Of a stretch of 64,000 nucleotides of DNA, positions 61,848-64,000 are shown piece by piece (positions within the stretch are counted from its first letter, which is position 1; each line of letters begins with the position of its first letter). The DNA lies in assembly GCA_902574995.1 (NCBI GenBank), contig CACGPP010000001.1, forward strand, positions 62,001 to 126,000, written 5' to 3'. A program made the position numbers and the translations under genes. A model generated the notes under the pieces. It was given only the letters and a program-made list of their open reading frames with translations. It was not told the DNA's origin and ran no database searches. This DNA comes from an uncultured Alphaproteobacteria bacterium. GTDB lineage: Bacteria > Pseudomonadota > Alphaproteobacteria > HIMB59.

Positions 61848-62207
61848 ATGAAAAAACAAAATATGCAGGAGATTCCATGGGGGAAAGAAACACTTGGCGC
61901 TCTGGATACTCCGTTAAATGAATTAGAAAAAAAAGCACTTCAAAATCTTGACATCGATAAATTAAACGATATGGCAGAGTGCCTTTTTGCTTTGAATAAT
62001 AGACATTATGGTCCTATTCCTGGGACATATATGGTCATGTGTGTTGAACCCGGTAAAACCTGGTGTGTTGGACAACTCAGTGCTGATAGAGCAAAACCTT
62101 TTGTTCTTTTTCCTGAACTTGTTTTCGACTCAGTTGAAAAAGCAACAAAAGCCGCCGAAGCTCTTAAGGCTGAAAAAGCTGAGAGCGTACCCTGTAGAAA
62201 TATCTAA
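61848..62207 (+). CDS. Unrecognised small protein in the formamidase operon
   Basis: A 119-residue protein that I do not recognise. It is helical at both ends, with a central part rich in conserved-looking residues (NNRHYGPIPGTYMVMCVEPG and LSADRAKPFVLFPEL) and Cys residues at about 66, 74 and 117. It lies 3 bases after dmfA2 and 4 bases before the cupin gene, so it is an operon member. The Cys residues or a cofactor-binding role can be considered, but no function can be assigned. Confidence 0.65.
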   Translation: MKKQNMQEIPWGKETLGALDTPLNELEKKALQNLDIDKLNDMAECLFALNNRHYGPIPGTYMVMCVEPGKTWCVGQLSADRAKPFVLFPELVFDSVEKATKAAEALKAEKAESVPCRNI

Positions 62208-62211
62208 CGAC

Positions 62212-62487
62212 ATGGCTAAAGCCAATGTCATGATTGATAATCAAAAAACACGAGTTACAGAGTGGTCTTTTGAAGTTGGGGACTCTACTGGCCAGCATAT
62301 TCATGAATACGATTATGTGGTAGTGCCCTTGTTAGATGGGGAACTAAAAATTGTTAATCATGATGGTGAGGAAACAATTTCAAAACTAGCAAAAGGTGGA
62401 TCCTACTTTAGAGAAAAAGGAGTTAACCACAATGTATTTAATAACAATGATTTTATTTATAAATTTATTGAGATAGAATTTAAGTAG
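62212..62487 (+). CDS. Small cupin-domain protein
   Basis: A 91-residue single cupin. I use ATG 62212, as the residues upstream in the frame are out-of-context translation of the preceding gene, and ATG 62212 lies 4 bases after that gene's stop. The cupin motifs are GQHIHEYDYVVVPLLDGEL (two His and a conserved Gly-Glu) and REKGVNHNVFNNN with the third His. It could bind a metal or a small ligand. It abuts the metallo-beta-lactamase gene. Reaction unknown. Confidence 0.82.
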   Translation: MAKANVMIDNQKTRVTEWSFEVGDSTGQHIHEYDYVVVPLLDGELKIVNHDGEETISKLAKGGSYFREKGVNHNVFNNNDFIYKFIEIEFK

Positions 62488-63441
62488 ATGGAAAAAAAAT
62501 TAAGCGTTAGTTACAAAAAATCTGATTTAGATAAATTTGATAAAATTATTACAAATAAACAAACAGATCAAAAAGTAAAAGAATATTCCATAAAAGAAGC
62601 AATTGAAGAGTCAAAAAAAGAATATAGTCACTTAACGAACTCACAAGTTTCTACTGACATGAGGCTCTATATGTTCCAGACCGGAACTCTAAAAACGAAA
62701 ATGAAATATATTAAAATGAATCAATCTAATGAGGACTTTGAGATACCTGTTCCATGGTTTTTGATAAGACACCCAAAAGGGGATGTGGTCATTGACGGAG
62801 GCAATGCAAAAGAGGTCAGTGAAGATAAACATGCTCATTGGGGTTCTGTTGTTGCGGCTTATGATCCAATTATGGGAAAAACTGAAAATTGTATTGATCA
62901 ACTTAACTCTATTGGGGTTAATCCAGCAGGTATAAGATATGTCTTACATTCTCATCTTCACCTCGATCACTCAGGTGGTGTTGGAAGGTTTCCTAATGCA
63001 ACACACCTAGTTCAACAAAAGGAATATGATTATGCTTTTAATCCTGATTGGTTCTCAAAGCCTGCATATATAAGAAAAGACTTTGATAAACCTGGAATTA
63101 ATTGGAAATTTTTAAGAGATAAAAATGATGATTTTTATGACTTATATGGCGACGGATCAATAATTGTAATTTTTACTCCGGGGCATGCACCGGGCCATCA
63201 GTCTTTTTTAGTTAATTTACCAAATTCAGGTTATGTATTGCTTACTATAGATGCAGCTTACACAATGGATCATTGGAACAATTTAACACTACCAGGTCTT
63301 GTTTGCTCTGCTGTTGACGTTGTTGACTCTGTGAAAAAACTCAAAAAAATTGCAAAAGACAAAAATGCTACAGTAGTCACAGGGCACGACCCGCATGCTT
63401 GGGAAGAATTTAAAAAAGCCCCTATGTTTTATTACGACTAG
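62488..63441 (+). CDS. Metallo-beta-lactamase-fold hydrolase (lactonase-like)
   Basis: A 317-residue MBL-fold enzyme with the HxHxDH motif (H156, H158, D160, H161 in HSHLHLDHSGG), a later GHAPGHQSF His, TIDAAY Asp and VTGHDPHAW His; these six residues give a two-metal site. PWFLIRHPKGDVVIDGG is a feature of the N-acyl homoserine lactonase (AiiA/AttM) branch. In this operon it may hydrolyse a lactone or ester intermediate. The start ATG follows the cupin stop directly. Confidence 0.88.
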   Translation: MEKKLSVSYKKSDLDKFDKIITNKQTDQKVKEYSIKEAIEESKKEYSHLTNSQVSTDMRLYMFQTGTLKTKMKYIKMNQSNEDFEIPVPWFLIRHPKGDVVIDGGNAKEVSEDKHAHWGSVVAAYDPIMGKTENCIDQLNSIGVNPAGIRYVLHSHLHLDHSGGVGRFPNATHLVQQKEYDYAFNPDWFSKPAYIRKDFDKPGINWKFLRDKNDDFYDLYGDGSIIVIFTPGHAPGHQSFLVNLPNSGYVLLTIDAAYTMDHWNNLTLPGLVCSAVDVVDSVKKLKKIAKDKNATVVTGHDPHAWEEFKKAPMFYYD

Positions 63442-63444
63442 TTT

Positions 63445-64000
63445 ATGTCTGATTATTTCAAAGATATACCGACAATTAAATATGAAGGTAGAGACTCTAC
63501 TAATCCACTTTCATTTAAATTTTATGATGCTAATAAAAAAATTCTAGGAAAAACATTAGAGGAACATCTGAGAATGGCAGTATGTTACTGGCACACTTTT
63601 AATTGGCCAGGGGGTGACCCTTTTGGAGGACAGACATTTTTAAGACCATGGATGGAAGCAGGAGATAAAATAGAACAAGCAAAAGATAAGCTCAATAATG
63701 CATTCGATTTTTTTGAAAAATTAGGAATACCATATTTCTGTTTTCATGACGTAGATGTTGCTCCAGAGGGTAAAAGTTTTTTGGAGACAGAAAAAATTCA
63801 AAAAACCATTATCGATGAAATTTCAAAAAAACTTGAAACAAGTAAAGTAAAACTTCTTTGGGGAACAGCAAATTTATTTAGCCACCGCAGGTACATGTCT
63901 GGTGCTGCTACTAATCCTGATCCTGATGTTTTTCAATATGCAGCTGCTCAAGTGAAGATGTGTATGGAAAATACAATGTTTTTAGGTGGACAAAATTATG
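63445..64000 (+). CDS. xylA: Xylose isomerase, 5' part, cut by the window end
   Basis: The frame from ATG 63445 is open to the window end (185 codons). The sequence [32 protein letters not shown] with the catalytic His, and [20 protein letters not shown] followed by [14 protein letters not shown] are classic XylA blocks. It converts D-xylose to D-xylulose in the cytoplasm (and can isomerise glucose). It begins 3 bases after the MBL gene, so it may be read from the same transcript, or it may be the first gene of a xylose unit that continues outside the window. Confidence 0.93.
   Translation, partial: MSDYFKDIPTIKYEGRDSTNPLSFKFYDANKKILGKTLEEHLRMAVCYWHTFNWPGGDPFGGQTFLRPWMEAGDKIEQAKDKLNNAFDFFEKLGIPYFCFHDVDVAPEGKSFLETEKIQKTIIDEISKKLETSKVKLLWGTANLFSHRRYMSGAATNPDPDVFQYAAAQVKMCMENTMFLGGQNY

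Noticed and set aside
62008..62211. An N-terminal extension of the cupin protein from ATG 62008.
   Set aside because: It reads the preceding gene in a wrong frame (phase +1), is hydrophobic and Leu/Lys/Pro-rich with no cupin similarity; ATG 62212 is well spaced.
1..64000. tRNA, rRNA, CRISPR, insertion sequences and riboswitches.
   Set aside because: By reading I found no cloverleaf-like T-arm sequences, no regular spaced direct repeats, no transposase-like frames with end repeats, and no intergenic region long enough for a typical large riboswitch. A covariance-model scan would be needed for full exclusion.

Overview
The window is gene-dense, strongly AT-rich DNA. Its longest stretch without a gene is about 195 bases (8034-8228). 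Many neighbouring genes overlap by 1, 4 or 8 bases (TAATG, ATGA, ATGAATAA). Together with the gene content (several periplasmic-binding-protein sugar importers, a proteorhodopsin, FrcB/FrcC/FrcA homologues of alphaproteobacterial type) this suggests a streamlined surface-ocean alphaproteobacterium, for example of the HIMB59, AEGEAN-169 or SAR11 kind. That placement is inference. I saw no rRNA, tRNA, CRISPR array, insertion sequence or prophage.

Layout. (1) 1-8033: a fructose-type importer (frcB-frcC-frcA, with the end of a convergent frcK), then an FGGY sugar kinase, a transketolase split into two genes, and a divergent fucose-isomerase-like gene. (2) 8229-11617: a second CUT2-type importer whose permease carries a large insertion. 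(3) 11627-32527: an inositol-type catabolic region. It holds an HpcH/HpaI aldolase, iolG and iolE on divergent strands, an SDR, a regulator in which a winged helix is fused to a MalE-like binding domain, a third importer, and a long operon (SDR, M24-family protein, TPP-dependent E1 alpha and beta, a stand-alone lipoyl domain, aldehyde dehydrogenase, Gfo/Idh/MocA, iolC, iolB, iolJ, aldose epimerase). No iolD is present. A shared inverted repeat, ATTCA-NNN-TGAAT, lies in front of three transcription units here. (4) 32528-36788: a Gld-type ABC-2 exporter operon. (5) 36863-41237: an iron-type alcohol dehydrogenase, a ParA-family ATPase, several short unknown proteins and a GST. (6) 41238-52758: a bidirectional locus in which a fourth importer is interleaved with a split biotin-dependent carboxylase and a 5-oxoprolinase-like system (pxpA, pxpB, pxpC, biotin carboxylase, biotin carrier). 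Its two permeases are far longer than usual. (7) 52882-64000: a proteorhodopsin lacking the usual proton-donor carboxylate, a YqiK-type flotillin, an SCP2-like protein, an alpha/beta hydrolase, a sodium:solute symporter, both subunits of an N,N-dimethylformamidase-type amidase, a cupin, a metallo-beta-lactamase-fold hydrolase, and the start of xylA, cut by the window edge.

The genes work together as a set of scavenging modules: four ATP-driven importers and one Na+-driven symporter bring in sugars, polyols and probably amide or lactam compounds, each beside enzymes for the first catabolic steps. The most unusual items are the DNI-type rhodopsin beside a flotillin, the importer plus carboxylase locus with giant permeases, the binding-protein-fused regulator with its candidate operators, the E1/lipoyl genes where iolD would be expected, and the hairpins that follow the solute-binding-protein genes.
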